Part shown: positions 8,445-17,095 of the stretch, piece by piece
Numbering within the stretch: the stretch's first letter is position 1
Layout: the number at the start of each line of letters is the position of its first letter
Assembly (NCBI RefSeq): GCF_913777625.1
Contig: NZ_CAJYTI010000010.1
Coordinates: 363,095 to 427,094, forward strand
Source: an uncultured Sphingomonas sp.
GTDB lineage: Bacteria > Pseudomonadota > Alphaproteobacteria > Sphingomonadales > Sphingomonadaceae
Direction of reading: 5' to 3'
Length of the DNA: 64,000 nt
The notes under the pieces: generated by a model
The model's input: the letters and a program-made list of their open reading frames with translations, nothing else
What the model was told of the DNA's origin: nothing
Databases searched by the model: none
Position numbers and translations under genes: made by a program

Positions 8445-8942
8445 ATGAAGCCTGGCTTGTGCTGGATCCTGTTGCCGCTGGCGCTGGGCGCGTGTGGCGG
8501 AAGTTCCGTCGAGAACGCCGCCGACGATCCGGCCAATGCCGCCGTCGCGCGCGGTCCGATGCTGGGCAGCGTCGACCTGTCGGCGCCGCTGCAGTTGCAC
8601 CCGGTGGCGGGGAAGGGCTGGACCCTCGATCTCGCACCGGGGCGGATCCTCTACCGGCCGGCATCGGGCGCGGCGGTGCCCTTCTATCCGGTCTCGCCGC
8701 AGGTGAAGGGCGGCCAGGCGGTGTTCCCGACGCAAACGCCGGAGGGCGCGCCGGTGACGATCACGCTGCGGCCTGAGCGCTGCGGCGACGGCGCGCCGCT
8801 CGCCGCCGAGATCCAGATCGGCGGGCAGCGGCTGCAGGGCTGCGGACAGCCGCAGACCATCGAGCAGGTGCATCGCGACATGTACAACGAAGCGCTCGCG
8901 CTGCCTTATGATGCGGGCAACGCCGACAACGGCAGCGACTAG
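8445..8942 (+). CDS. Hypothetical lipoprotein
   Basis: 165-residue protein with a lipoprotein signal (LALGACGG, cysteine near residue 17). The rest is a single soluble domain with two later cysteines (ERCGDG and LQGCGQP) that could form a disulfide. It resembles uncharacterised envelope proteins (COG3650-like) that share strands of the type YRPASGAAVPFYPV, but I cannot assign a function. AGGCGGAGGA lies upstream of the ATG. It is convergent with the GAF histidine kinase, with nine bases between the stop codons and no clear terminator. Confidence 0.7.
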   Translation: MKPGLCWILLPLALGACGGSSVENAADDPANAAVARGPMLGSVDLSAPLQLHPVAGKGWTLDLAPGRILYRPASGAAVPFYPVSPQVKGGQAVFPTQTPEGAPVTITLRPERCGDGAPLAAEIQIGGQRLQGCGQPQTIEQVHRDMYNEALALPYDAGNADNGSD

Positions 8943-8951
8943 GCCGCAGGG

Positions 8952-10313
8952 TCAGGCGGGCACGGGCGTTCGCGCCGGCGCCGCCGGCAGGGTGAAGGCG
9001 AAGGTCGCGCCGCCGCCGGGGGTGTCCTCGGTCCAGATGCGGCCGCCATGTCCTTCGATCAGGTGGCGCGAGATGGCGAGCCCGAGGCCCATGCCGTGCT
9101 CGCGGTGCGTGCCGTCGCGGAGCCCGGGCTGGAACAGCGTCGGCTTCACCGCCGGGGCGATGCCGCGGCCATTGTCGATCACCCGCACCACCACCATTTC
9201 CGGATCCAGTCGTTCGGTCGCGATGGTGATCGCGGACGCGGGGCGTCCCTCGCACGCCTCGGCGGCGTTGCGCAGCAGGTTGGCGAGCACCTGAACGATC
9301 TGGATGTTGTCGAAGCGGGCCTGCGGCGCATCGCTGCCGATGGCGACCGTCACCGGCGGAATCCGTCCCGGTGCCGCTGCACGCACGACCAGCACCGCCT
9401 CGTCGATCACCGTCGCCAGCGAACGGGTCTCGAGCAGCAGATCGTCCTGGCGCACCATCCGTCGGATGCGGCGGATGATCTCGCCGATGCGATGCAGCTG
9501 CTGTTCGGCGGACAAGGCGAGCGCGCGGGCAGACTCGTCGCCGGCAGACGACATCCGGAGGGCCGCCAGATAGTTGGTCGCGGCGGAGAGCGGCTGGTTG
9601 AGTTCGTGCGCCACCGTCGCGGCGATCGATCCCAGCGCGCTGGCGCGGGTCAGCTCCAGCATCTGCCGCTCGATCACGCTGCGTTCGGCCAGCATCCGGT
9701 CGCGTTCTTCGATCCGGGCGCGCAGTTCGTGGTCGACACCGATCCGGTGGTCGGCAAGCGTGACATGGCTCGAAAGGGTTTGCAGGAAGCGGATCTCGGC
9801 GTCGCTGAACCGGCCGCAGCAGCGCCGGCCGAAGGCAAGCGTGCCGAGCAGCCGGCCTTTGTGGAGCAGCGGAGTGCCGTAAAAGGCCTGCATGCCCATG
9901 CCGCGCGCGACCGCGTGGCGGGGGTCGTCGGACTGCTGGATGTTCTCGCCGATCATCACCTGGCGGTCCTGCGCCAGCGTGCTGCACACGCCATGGGCAA
10001 TCGGCACGCGACGCCAGTCGGCCATCCGCGCATCCGGCACGCCGCTCCACGCGACCAGGTCCAGCGCCTGCCCGGCCTCGTCGAACGCGTAATGGAAGAA
10101 CACGTCGAGCCGGATGACGCGGCGGATGCGTTCGAAGATTCGGTCGAGCGCCGGCGCAAGCGCTTCGGCCTGGAGGAGTTCGGTGGCGCTATCGGCGAGC
10201 AGTTCGAGCAGCTGCTCGTGCAGACTCGTGTCCTGACCGGGATCGCAACCGAAATCCCCGACGGGATCGCAGCGGACATCGGTCGGGCGGGGAGGATCGC
10301 TGCCGGTGATCAT
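8952..10313 (-). CDS. GAF-domain sensor histidine kinase
   Basis: 453-residue soluble kinase with no membrane segment. It has an N-terminal GAF domain (about residues 45-190, with a cysteine-rich FGRRCCGRFSD stretch), a dimerisation/H-box VAHELNQPLSAATNYL with the phosphorylated His near residue 234, and an ATPase domain (about 300-450). The ATPase keeps an N-box (NLLRNAAEA), DNGRGI and GMGLGLAIS. The H-box is of the HELNQPL type seen in FixL- and DctB-like kinases. No response regulator is adjacent, so the partner is unknown. The ATG at 10313 has no strong ribosome site but the frame upstream is not kinase-like. It detects some cytosolic or diffusible signal; which one is not visible. Confidence 0.88.
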   Translation of the reverse strand: MITGSDPPRPTDVRCDPVGDFGCDPGQDTSLHEQLLELLADSATELLQAEALAPALDRIFERIRRVIRLDVFFHYAFDEAGQALDLVAWSGVPDARMADWRRVPIAHGVCSTLAQDRQVMIGENIQQSDDPRHAVARGMGMQAFYGTPLLHKGRLLGTLAFGRRCCGRFSDAEIRFLQTLSSHVTLADHRIGVDHELRARIEERDRMLAERSVIERQMLELTRASALGSIAATVAHELNQPLSAATNYLAALRMSSAGDESARALALSAEQQLHRIGEIIRRIRRMVRQDDLLLETRSLATVIDEAVLVVRAAAPGRIPPVTVAIGSDAPQARFDNIQIVQVLANLLRNAAEACEGRPASAITIATERLDPEMVVVRVIDNGRGIAPAVKPTLFQPGLRDGTHREHGMGLGLAISRHLIEGHGGRIWTEDTPGGGATFAFTLPAAPARTPVPA

Positions 10314-10422
10314 CGCATGGGTGCTCAGGATGCAGCCTGACCTGGCGGCGCGGCAAATGCTATTCCGTATTGCTACTGAGTCGCAGCTTTCCCGGGGTGC
10401 CAGGAGGGAAAATGCGCTATTG

Positions 10423-10929
10423 CTACTCGTTATCACTGATATAGGTGCGCAGCATCGTCCAGGCAGGCTGCTTTGCGGCGATGCCGATGGTGTGCAGCGG
10501 GCTCGACGAAGGGAGCGCGACGATCGTGTAGCGCGCGGCGGCGCTGCCGAGCTGGCGCATGCCGTGGCGGTGCGCGGTCGCGCCGTTGAAGGCGATGGCG
10601 CGCAGGTCGGGCAGCTGCGCGGCAAGCGCGGCGATGTCGTGCGGGTCGATGTCGCGCAGCGCCGCGTCGGTGCTGCCCGGCCGTGTGGCGCTGGCGACCA
10701 CGTCCCACAGGCCGATTCGCGCGGCCTTCAGCGCCTCCAGACGCGCTGCATAGGGCAAGGCGACCAGATCGCGATCGGCGGCGGGCGAAAGCAGCTGCCA
10801 GAACTGATTTTGCGGATGCGCATAGTAGCGCCCGGCTGCCAGCGAGCGTTCGCCGGGCAGCGATCCCAGCACCAGCAGCCGGGTATCGGGTGCAACGACG
10901 GGCGGAAAGCTGTGCTTGCGATCGGGCAT
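10423..10929 (-). CDS. DNA-deoxyinosine (hypoxanthine) glycosylase, UDG superfamily family 6-like
   Basis: 168-residue base-excision enzyme of the uracil-DNA glycosylase fold. Motif A reads LVLGSLPGERSL near residue 20, followed by YYAHPQNQFW, where the family 6 asparagine replaces catalytic residues of other UDG families. Motif B reads LPSSSPLHT near residue 145. This combination is characteristic of hypoxanthine-DNA glycosylases rather than classical uracil enzymes. The ATG at 10929 gives the family's usual N-terminus; upstream in-frame codons are not conserved-looking. It stands alone between the kinase and the divergent Mpo1-like gene. Confidence 0.85.
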   Translation of the reverse strand: MPDRKHSFPPVVAPDTRLLVLGSLPGERSLAAGRYYAHPQNQFWQLLSPAADRDLVALPYAARLEALKAARIGLWDVVASATRPGSTDAALRDIDPHDIAALAAQLPDLRAIAFNGATAHRHGMRQLGSAAARYTIVALPSSSPLHTIGIAAKQPAWTMLRTYISDNE

Positions 10930-11045
10930 CGCGGCGAGTCTAGGCCGGCGCTGGCCGTGCGGGAAGGGGGACGCCATCCCATCCCTTCTGCCTTCTGGTC
11001 CATGGTGGCTTTTCGCCGGGGGCGAAAGCGGGTAGGCTCGACGCA

Positions 11046-11375
11046 ATGGCCCGCACGATCACCCGCTACCGGGACTTCTGGCCCCATTATCTGCGCGAAC
11101 ATGCCAGGCCGGCGACGCGCAGGCTCCATTATATCGGCACCGGGCTCACCTTCCTCGCGCTCGCCGCGGGCGTGCTGCTGAACCGCTGGTGGTTCGTCGC
11201 CATCCCCTTGGCCGGCTACGGCTTTGCCTGGGGCGCGCATTTCGGGGTGGAGCGCAACCGCCCGGCGACCTTCACCTATCCGCTCTGGTCGCTCGCTTCC
11301 GACTACCGGATGTTCTTCCTGTGGATCGCCGGCCGGCTGGGCCCGCATCTGAAGCAGGCCGGCGTCGCGCAATAG
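11046..11375 (+). CDS. Mpo1-like (DUF962) membrane protein
   Basis: 109-residue membrane protein of the DUF962/Mpo1 family. The yeast member is an iron-dependent 2-hydroxy fatty acid dioxygenase. Seen here are the N-terminal FWPHYLREHARPATRRLHYIGT, with its HYLREH and RLHYIG histidines, a hydrophobic pair of segments around residues 30-65, HFGVERNRPATFTYPLWSLASDYRMF, and a third segment. The conserved histidines and the NRPATF.YP motif fit the family. It sits in the inner membrane. A role in fatty acid alpha-oxidation is possible but unproven in bacteria. cysK follows after 46 bases. Confidence 0.85.
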   Translation: MARTITRYRDFWPHYLREHARPATRRLHYIGTGLTFLALAAGVLLNRWWFVAIPLAGYGFAWGAHFGVERNRPATFTYPLWSLASDYRMFFLWIAGRLGPHLKQAGVAQ

Positions 11376-11421
11376 ATTGCGTTGCTTGCCTCTGGCGGGG
11401 GCGCGCTCCTATCTAGCCGCC

Positions 11422-12414
11422 ATGCACGTTTCCCAGAACACGCTCGCGCTGATCGGCAATACCCCGCTTGTCCGGCTCAAGGGGCCGAGTGAGGCGACCG
11501 GCTGCGACATCTTCGCCAAGTGCGAATTCGCCAATCCAGGCGCATCGGTGAAGGATCGCGCTGCGCTCTACATCGTCAACGATGCGGAAGCGCAGGGCAC
11601 GCTGGCGCCCGGCGGCACGATCGTGGAGGGGACGGCGGGGAATACCGGCATCGGCCTGGCGCTGGTCGCCAACGCCAAGGGCTATCGCACGATCATCGTG
11701 ATGCCCGAGACCCAGTCGCGCGAGAAGATGGACACGCTGCGCGCGCTCGGCGCCGAGCTGGTGCTGGTGCCGGCCGCCCCCTATTCGAACCCCGGCCATT
11801 TCGTCCACACCAGCCGGCGGATCGCCGAGGAGACGCCGGGCGCGATCTGGGCCAACCAGTTCGACAATATCGCCAACCGCAAGGCGCATATCTACGGCAC
11901 CGCCGAGGAGATCTGGACGCAGATGGAAGGCCGCATCGACGGCTTCACCTGCGCCGCGGGCACCGGCGGCACGATCGCCGGGGTCGGCCTGGGATTGAAG
12001 GCGAAGGATGAGACCGTCACCATCGCGCTCAGCGATCCGCATGGCGCCGCGCTCTACGAATATTATGCGTGCGGCGAACTGCGCGCCGAAGGGTCCTCGG
12101 TCGCCGAGGGGATCGGGCAGGGACGGATCACCAGCAACCTGGAAGGCGCGCCGATCGACACCCAGTTCCGCATCTCCGACGAGGAAGGGCTGGAATGGGT
12201 CCGTCGGTTGCTCGCCGAGGAGGGGCTGTGCCTGGGGCTGTCGTCCGGCATCAACGTTGCTGGCGCAGTCCGGCTGGCGCGGGCGCTGGGGCCGGGCAAG
12301 CGGATCGCGACGATCCTGTGCGACACCGGCTTCCGTTACCTCTCGACCCTGTACAACCCCGTCTGGCTCGAGGCGAAAGGGCTGCCTGTCCCGGCATGGT
12401 TGACGCCGCGCTGA
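11422..12414 (+). CDS. cysK: Cysteine synthase A
   Basis: 330-residue PLP enzyme that makes cysteine from O-acetylserine and sulfide. The PLP lysine is Lys44 in ANPGASVKDRAAL. The asparagine loop EGTAGNTGIGLALV lies near residue 72 and the phosphate-binding glycine run CAAGTGGTIAG near residue 179. The C-terminal SSGINVAGA and CDTGFRYLS are family-typical. The ATG at 11422 is a standard N-terminus (NTLALIGNTPLVRL); an upstream in-frame start would add a non-homologous leader. It belongs to the alphaproteobacterial branch with ASVKDRAA; a cystathionine beta-synthase-like use cannot be excluded. No cysE is adjacent. Confidence 0.9.
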   Translation: MHVSQNTLALIGNTPLVRLKGPSEATGCDIFAKCEFANPGASVKDRAALYIVNDAEAQGTLAPGGTIVEGTAGNTGIGLALVANAKGYRTIIVMPETQSREKMDTLRALGAELVLVPAAPYSNPGHFVHTSRRIAEETPGAIWANQFDNIANRKAHIYGTAEEIWTQMEGRIDGFTCAAGTGGTIAGVGLGLKAKDETVTIALSDPHGAALYEYYACGELRAEGSSVAEGIGQGRITSNLEGAPIDTQFRISDEEGLEWVRRLLAEEGLCLGLSSGINVAGAVRLARALGPGKRIATILCDTGFRYLSTLYNPVWLEAKGLPVPAWLTPR

Positions 12415-12463
12415 GGCTTTGCTCGACAAGCGCACGCTTGCGCGTTACATTTATGCCACAGTC

Positions 12464-12790
12464 ATGAAATTCGGTTCGCATCAGGATCCAGCACAGGCGA
12501 TGCAGCGCATCCGCGTCGGCATGACCGGCCTTGCGGCCGTGATCCTGTTGATGGCCTTGTCCTTCATGATCCTGTCCTCGGCCAATCGCGAGGCGCCGGT
12601 GCGGGCGGCGGGTGCCTCCAATGCTGCCGTCGTCGCCAACCTTACCGGCGTCGACAATGCCACGGCCGATCGCACCCGCGACGAGCCGCTCGCGGAACTA
12701 GGCGTCGCGCCCGGCGCTGATTCGGCGGATCCCGGGGCTGCGGCCAAGGCGCGCGAACAACTTCACCAGCAGGAAGCCGCCGGCCACTGA
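12464..12790 (+). CDS. Hypothetical single-pass membrane protein
   Basis: 108-residue protein with a short basic N-terminus, one transmembrane helix (about residues 19-38, TGLAAVILLMALSFMIL) and a polar Ala/Asp-rich exterior tail of about 70 residues. I do not recognise a family. The ATG at 12464 was chosen because the helix then lies at a normal distance; the in-frame codon at 12419 would add a leader with no ribosome site. It follows cysK by 49 bases and precedes the long non-coding stretch before mraZ. Confidence 0.6.
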   Translation: MKFGSHQDPAQAMQRIRVGMTGLAAVILLMALSFMILSSANREAPVRAAGASNAAVVANLTGVDNATADRTRDEPLAELGVAPGADSADPGAAAKAREQLHQQEAAGH

Positions 12791-13264
12791 CGCCGACTCC
12801 GGGCTGGCGGGGGAGGGTGCCCCACCTGCCAGTCGCGCGGGGATCGCACGGGATTTTGCCCCACCTTTCGGGGACGCAACATCCCGGTCGCGCCGCCTCG
12901 ATGCGCGAGCTCCGGAAAAATTCATACGTCGCATTGGTTTGCTGCTTGTCCCTCAAGGCAGCGGCATTTCTGTCCGCTTGTGCCCTCGTTCGGCGCGGAG
13001 GCGTGCGATCCCAGCAGCATTAAGCATTTTGCCGCATCGCAGGACCGTGGCGTGAGAAGAAACAATGAACAAACAGGGGGCATTACGTGAAAAGCGACCG
13101 GCGGTGGCGCGGAGTGGCGCAAATTCCCGCTCTGTCCCCAACTCTCCCGTTGTTTCCCGTCCTATATTGTGATTAAAAGGGCACACTAAAGGGGGGCACG
13201 AACCCTTTTCTCCTGAACATCACCAGCTGGGCACGATCCGCGTGATTCCGGCGGCGGGAGAGTC
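12791..13264 (+). promoter_or_regulatory. mraZ: 474-base non-coding leader of the division cluster
   Basis: No convincing gene lies here, although short frames exist. The stretch is less GC-rich than its surroundings after 12900. It contains two copies of TGCCCCACCT (12818-12827 and 12857-12866) and two GTGGCGC boxes spaced exactly ten bases apart (13104-13120). A TATATT at 13163 could be a -10 element but has no good -35. By position it should hold the main promoter of the dcw cluster. Confidence 0.6.
13104..13120 (+). promoter_or_regulatory. mraZ: Putative MraZ boxes
   Basis: GTGGCGC occurs at 13104-13110 and again at 13114-13120, a direct repeat with a ten-base period. MraZ proteins bind short direct repeats of the type TGGGN with ten-base spacing upstream of their own gene. 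The position, 145 bases before mraZ, and the period agree; the core reads TGGCG rather than TGGGN. Confidence 0.55.
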
Positions 13265-13768
13265 GTGCCTGGCTTGGGATTTGGCGTGGCAGACAGGGAG
13301 CTCTTCGAGGGATTTGCGCTCCAGGCGGTCGACCAGAAAGGTCGCGTCGCCATACCCGCCGACCTGCGCGCTGCTGCCGAGCGCAATGCCGAGGTCCGCC
13401 AGATCGTGATCGGCGTGCATGCGGAGGATCCGTGCCTCTCCGCCCACGACACCGGCTGGTCCCAGAAGAAGTATGAACGCATCGACAAGCTCGACCAGCA
13501 GGCGCTGGATCGCGGCGAGCAGCCGAGCGTGCGCCCCAAGCGCCGCGCCTTCGGCCTGGTCGAGAAGGCGCCGTACGACGACAGCGGGCGCTTCGTGCTG
13601 CCGCCCTTCTTCCGCGCCAAGGCGAAGATCCAGAAATGGGCCTTCTTCGTCGGCAGCGGCGACACGTTCGACATCTGGTCCCCCGAGGAACTGCTGGCGA
13701 GCGAGACCGCCGACCCCGAACTCAAGGAAATCTGCCTGTTCCTGATGCAGCAGAAGGGGGCATTGTGA
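13265..13768 (+). CDS. mraZ: Transcriptional regulator MraZ
   Basis: 167-residue SpoVT/AbrB-type DNA-binding protein, first gene of the division cluster and normally a repressor of it. Two swapped-hairpin domains are visible: [18 protein letters not shown] (about residues 19-36) and [17 protein letters not shown] (about 103-119). The basic loop between them and the [10 protein letters not shown] segment are family-like. It is longer than the roughly 145 residues of many MraZ proteins. The GTG at 13265 has GGGAG just upstream; a GTG at 13286 giving MADRELFEG is a possible alternative. The stop overlaps the rsmH start (GTGA). Confidence 0.88.
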   Translation: MPGLGFGVADRELFEGFALQAVDQKGRVAIPADLRAAAERNAEVRQIVIGVHAEDPCLSAHDTGWSQKKYERIDKLDQQALDRGEQPSVRPKRRAFGLVEKAPYDDSGRFVLPPFFRAKAKIQKWAFFVGSGDTFDIWSPEELLASETADPELKEICLFLMQQKGAL

Positions 13769-14712
13769 CCGACGCGCCCCATATCCCCGTGCTGCTCGAC
13801 GAAGTGCTCGATGCGCTCGCGATTCAGCCCGGCGAACGCCATGTCGACGGTACCTTCGGCGCCGGCGGCTACACGCGCGCCATGCTCGGCGCCGGTGCGC
13901 AGGTCGCGGCGTTCGATCGCGATCCGACCGCGATCGCGAACGGCGCGCGGCTGGTCGCGGAGAGCGACGGCACGCTCACCCTCATCCACGCGCCGTTCAG
14001 CCGGCTGGCCGAAGAGCTCGACGCACGCGGCCTGGCGCCGGTGGACGGGGTGGTACTCGATATCGGCGTTTCCTCGATGCAGCTCGACCAGGCCGAGCGC
14101 GGCTTCTCGTTCCAGCAGGACGGGCCGCTCGACATGCGCATGGCAGGCGAGGGGATGAGCGCGGCCGACTGGCTCAACAGCGCCGACGAGGGCGAGATCG
14201 CCGACGTGCTGTTCCACTATGGCGAGGAACCGCGCGCTCGCCGCGTGGCCAAGTTCATCGTAGAGGCGCGGCCGCTGACCCGCACCTCGGAGCTGGCGGC
14301 GGTGGTGCGCCGTGCGCTCGGCCATCGCCCGCACGACAAGAAGGATCCCGCGACGCGGACCTTCCAGGCGGTGCGCATCCACATCAACCGCGAGCTGGAC
14401 GAGCTGACCGACGTGCTGGCCGCGGCCGAGCGCGTGCTCAAGCCCGGCGGCCGGCTGGTGGTGGTGACCTTCCACAGCCTCGAGGACCGGCTGGTCAAGC
14501 GCTTCTTCCGCGAACGCAGCGGCAGCACGCCGGCCGGTTCGCGGCATCGCCCGGCGGTGGGGCCGCGGGCGGAACCTAGTTTTGAAACACCCGCCAAGGC
14601 CGTGCGCCCTGGCGAGGCGGAGTTGGTGCGTAACCCGCGCGCCCGTTCGGCAACGCTGCGCGCGGCGCGGCGGACCGACGCGGCGCCGTGGACCGGGGAT
14701 GGAGTGGCGTAA
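13765..14712 (+). CDS. rsmH: 16S rRNA (cytosine1402-N4)-methyltransferase RsmH
   Basis: 315-residue SAM-dependent methyltransferase that N4-methylates C1402 in the ribosomal P site. Visible family motifs are [13 protein letters not shown] at the start, [14 protein letters not shown] (SAM site, about residues 30-43), [38 protein letters not shown] and [13 protein letters not shown]. The GTG at 13765 overlaps the mraZ stop. The 3' end touches the ftsL start (TAATG). Order and coupling are standard for the dcw cluster. Confidence 0.95.
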   Translation: MTDAPHIPVLLDEVLDALAIQPGERHVDGTFGAGGYTRAMLGAGAQVAAFDRDPTAIANGARLVAESDGTLTLIHAPFSRLAEELDARGLAPVDGVVLDIGVSSMQLDQAERGFSFQQDGPLDMRMAGEGMSAADWLNSADEGEIADVLFHYGEEPRARRVAKFIVEARPLTRTSELAAVVRRALGHRPHDKKDPATRTFQAVRIHINRELDELTDVLAAAERVLKPGGRLVVVTFHSLEDRLVKRFFRERSGSTPAGSRHRPAVGPRAEPSFETPAKAVRPGEAELVRNPRARSATLRAARRTDAAPWTGDGVA

Positions 14713-15395
14713 TGGCGGTCTATGGCTTCAGGGGGCTTGGCTGGTTCCTGTGCGTCGCGGTCGTGGCGCCGACCTGCTATATGGTGAACTCGCACGGTGC
14801 GGCCGAGCGCGCCAAGCTGAAGGCGACGCAGGTCGCCATCATCGAGGCGCAGAAGGATATTCGCGGGCTGGAAACCGAGTTCGACACGCGCGCCAACATG
14901 GCCCAGATCGAGCGCTGGAACGGCGACGTGCTGGCGATGAACGCGCCCCAGCCGCAGCAATATCTGGCGAGCGCGAGCGGCCTTGCGGCCTTCGACCAGC
15001 CGGCGACGGCGGTTCCGGCTTCCGCGGGCGGTGCGGCCAAGGTGCAGACGGCGGCGCTGGTGATCCCGACCGGCAGCCGTCCGGTGGAGACGGTGCCGGC
15101 AGCGACGCCGGTCGCCACGGCGGCCGTTGTGACCAAGCCTGCCGCCGCCGTCGCCGCGGCCAAGCCGGTGGCGACCGCCGCGGCGGCGCCGGTCAAGGTG
15201 CCGACGGTCAAGGCGGCCCCGTCCACCGTCGTCCGCGTCGCCGCGCGGGACAGCAAGCCCGCCGAGGATCTCGGCAAGCTGATGCAGAAGGTCGACAAGG
15301 CGCGGCTCGCCAAGCCGGACCGGCCGCTGCTGAGCGCCGCGACGATCAGCGACCTGCGCCGAGTGGCGAAGCGCGAGCAAACGGCGCAGCGATGA
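14712..15395 (+). CDS. ftsL: Cell division protein FtsL-like
   Basis: 227-residue bitopic protein in the ftsL position between rsmH and ftsI. One transmembrane helix lies at about residues 8-25 (LGWFLCVAVVAPTCYMV). It is followed by a coiled-coil-like segment (AERAKLKATQVAIIEAQKDI, ending near residue 75 with IERWN). A long Ala/Val/Pro/Lys-rich tail of about 100 residues follows, making it roughly twice the size of classical FtsL. FtsL joins FtsB and FtsQ to activate septal peptidoglycan synthesis. Assignment rests on topology and position because the family is poorly conserved. The frame starts with TAATG and ends with ATGA overlap to ftsI. Confidence 0.82.
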   Translation: MAVYGFRGLGWFLCVAVVAPTCYMVNSHGAAERAKLKATQVAIIEAQKDIRGLETEFDTRANMAQIERWNGDVLAMNAPQPQQYLASASGLAAFDQPATAVPASAGGAAKVQTAALVIPTGSRPVETVPAATPVATAAVVTKPAAAVAAAKPVATAAAAPVKVPTVKAAPSTVVRVAARDSKPAEDLGKLMQKVDKARLAKPDRPLLSAATISDLRRVAKREQTAQR

Positions 15396-17095
15396 TCGTC
15401 GTCGTCGCCCCTCCGACGCGGGCGCGCGGTTCGGGCGACGGGCGCGAGGCGCTCGTTGCCACCGCGCATGTGCGGCTGATGATCCTGGCGATCCTGTTCG
15501 GCGCGGGCGTGCTCGCGATTCTGGGCAAGCTCGCCTTTCTCGCCTGGTCGGCGGGGCCCGCCAGCCCGCGCGACCTGACCAACGCGCTGGTGCCCGCACG
15601 CGGCGACATCGTCGATCGCAACGGCACGCCGCTCGCGCGCAGCATCGATGCCTGGACGATCGCGATCCATCCCAACCAGGTGATCGGCGACAAGACAGCG
15701 CTTGCGCAAAAGCTCGCCGAGCTGATCCCGGAGCGCAGCCAGGCGCAATATTATGCGCTGCTCAACAGCGGCAGCGGCTTCGCCTTCCTCAAGCGCCGTG
15801 CGCTGCCCGAGCTGGTCAACCAGATGAACGCGCTGGGCGAGCCGGCGATCGAGTTCCAGCGCGAGACCGACCGGCTCTATCCCCAGTCGGACATGGCGGC
15901 GCACGTCCTCGGCTATCTCGACGACAAGGGGCACGGCGTCACCGGCATGGAAAAGGTGCTGGAGAAGCGCCTGACCGACCCGGCGCTGCGCGGCAAGCCG
16001 GTGACCCTGTCGCTCGACACCCGCGTCCAGGCGGCGCTGGAGAGCGAGCTTGGCCGCGCGATGGTTGACCTGCAGGCGCGCGGTGCCGCCGGCGTGGTGC
16101 TCGACGTGCATACCGGCGAGGTGATCGCGATGACCTCGCTGCCCAGCTTCAACCCCAACCAGCTGGGCGGGCCGCCGCCGCGCAACAACGTGACCCAGAG
16201 CGTCTATGAGCTGGGCTCGACCTTCAAGCCGATCGCGGTGGCGACGGCGATCGATTCGGGCACGATCACCTCGATGTCGCGGCGGTTCGACGCCACCGCG
16301 CCGATGAAGGTCGGCCGCTTCACCATCCATGACGACCGCGGCGACGAGCAGTTCCGCTGGCTCAACATCCCGGAAACCTTGATCTATTCGTCCAACATCG
16401 CGACCGCGCGGATTGCCGACGAGCTGGGCGCACAGAAGATGCAGGACATGTTCCGCCGCCTCGGCTTCGACCAGCGTCCGAGCATCGAGATCGGCGCGGT
16501 GCGCCCGCTCTGGCCGGCCAACTGGGGGCGGATCACGGTGATGACCACCGCCTATGGACACGGGATCGCGGTGACCCCGCTGCACCTCGCCGCCGCCTAT
16601 GCCGCGATGGTCAACGGCGGCATCTGGCATCCGGCGACGCTGATGAAGGTGGATGCCGAGCATCCGGTGCAGGGCAGGCGGGTGCTGCAGGAATCGACCA
16701 GCTACCGGATGCGCCAGCTGCTTCGCCTGATCGTGCTCAAGGGCACCGGCCGCAAGGGCGAGGCGCCGGGCTACCGCGTCGCCGGCAAGACCGGCACCGC
16801 CGAGGCCGCGAGCGAGGGCGGCTATGACCATCATCGCAACGTCTCGACCTTCGCGGTGACTTTCCCCGCCGACGCGCCGCGCTATGTGGTGGTGGCCATG
16901 CTCGACTCGCCCAAGGCCAATGCCAATACGCCGCGGACCACTGCGGCCTGGACCGTCGCGCCGGTCGTCTCGCGCGTGATCGCGCGGACCGGCGCCCTTC
17001 TGGGCATCGCGCCCGACAACGCCAAGGACATCGACGAAAGCGAGCTGCTGCCGCTGGTCGATCGCTCCCCTGAGCCGAAAGCGAGCGCCGAATGA
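15392..17095 (+). CDS. ftsI: Septal peptidoglycan transpeptidase FtsI (PBP3)
   Basis: 567-residue class B penicillin-binding protein that cross-links septal peptidoglycan with FtsW. One N-terminal membrane helix is at about residues 28-50. The pedestal domain opens with LVPARGDIVDRNGTPLA. The catalytic domain has the acylated serine in ELGSTFKP (near residue 276), SSN in IYSSNIA (near 333) and the KTG box in AGKTGTAE (near 466). Length and motifs are normal. It overlaps both neighbours by ATGA, so translation is probably coupled with ftsL and murE. Confidence 0.96.
   Translation: MIVVVAPPTRARGSGDGREALVATAHVRLMILAILFGAGVLAILGKLAFLAWSAGPASPRDLTNALVPARGDIVDRNGTPLARSIDAWTIAIHPNQVIGDKTALAQKLAELIPERSQAQYYALLNSGSGFAFLKRRALPELVNQMNALGEPAIEFQRETDRLYPQSDMAAHVLGYLDDKGHGVTGMEKVLEKRLTDPALRGKPVTLSLDTRVQAALESELGRAMVDLQARGAAGVVLDVHTGEVIAMTSLPSFNPNQLGGPPPRNNVTQSVYELGSTFKPIAVATAIDSGTITSMSRRFDATAPMKVGRFTIHDDRGDEQFRWLNIPETLIYSSNIATARIADELGAQKMQDMFRRLGFDQRPSIEIGAVRPLWPANWGRITVMTTAYGHGIAVTPLHLAAAYAAMVNGGIWHPATLMKVDAEHPVQGRRVLQESTSYRMRQLLRLIVLKGTGRKGEAPGYRVAGKTGTAEAASEGGYDHHRNVSTFAVTFPADAPRYVVVAMLDSPKANANTPRTTAAWTVAPVVSRVIARTGALLGIAPDNAKDIDESELLPLVDRSPEPKASAE

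Noticed and set aside
12817..13023. 68-codon frame before mraZ
   Set aside because: No ribosome site and no sensible composition; the region looks regulatory.
13065..13172. 35-codon frame in the mraZ leader
   Set aside because: It overlaps the putative MraZ boxes, has no hydrophobic or domain pattern and no good ribosome site. Probably chance.
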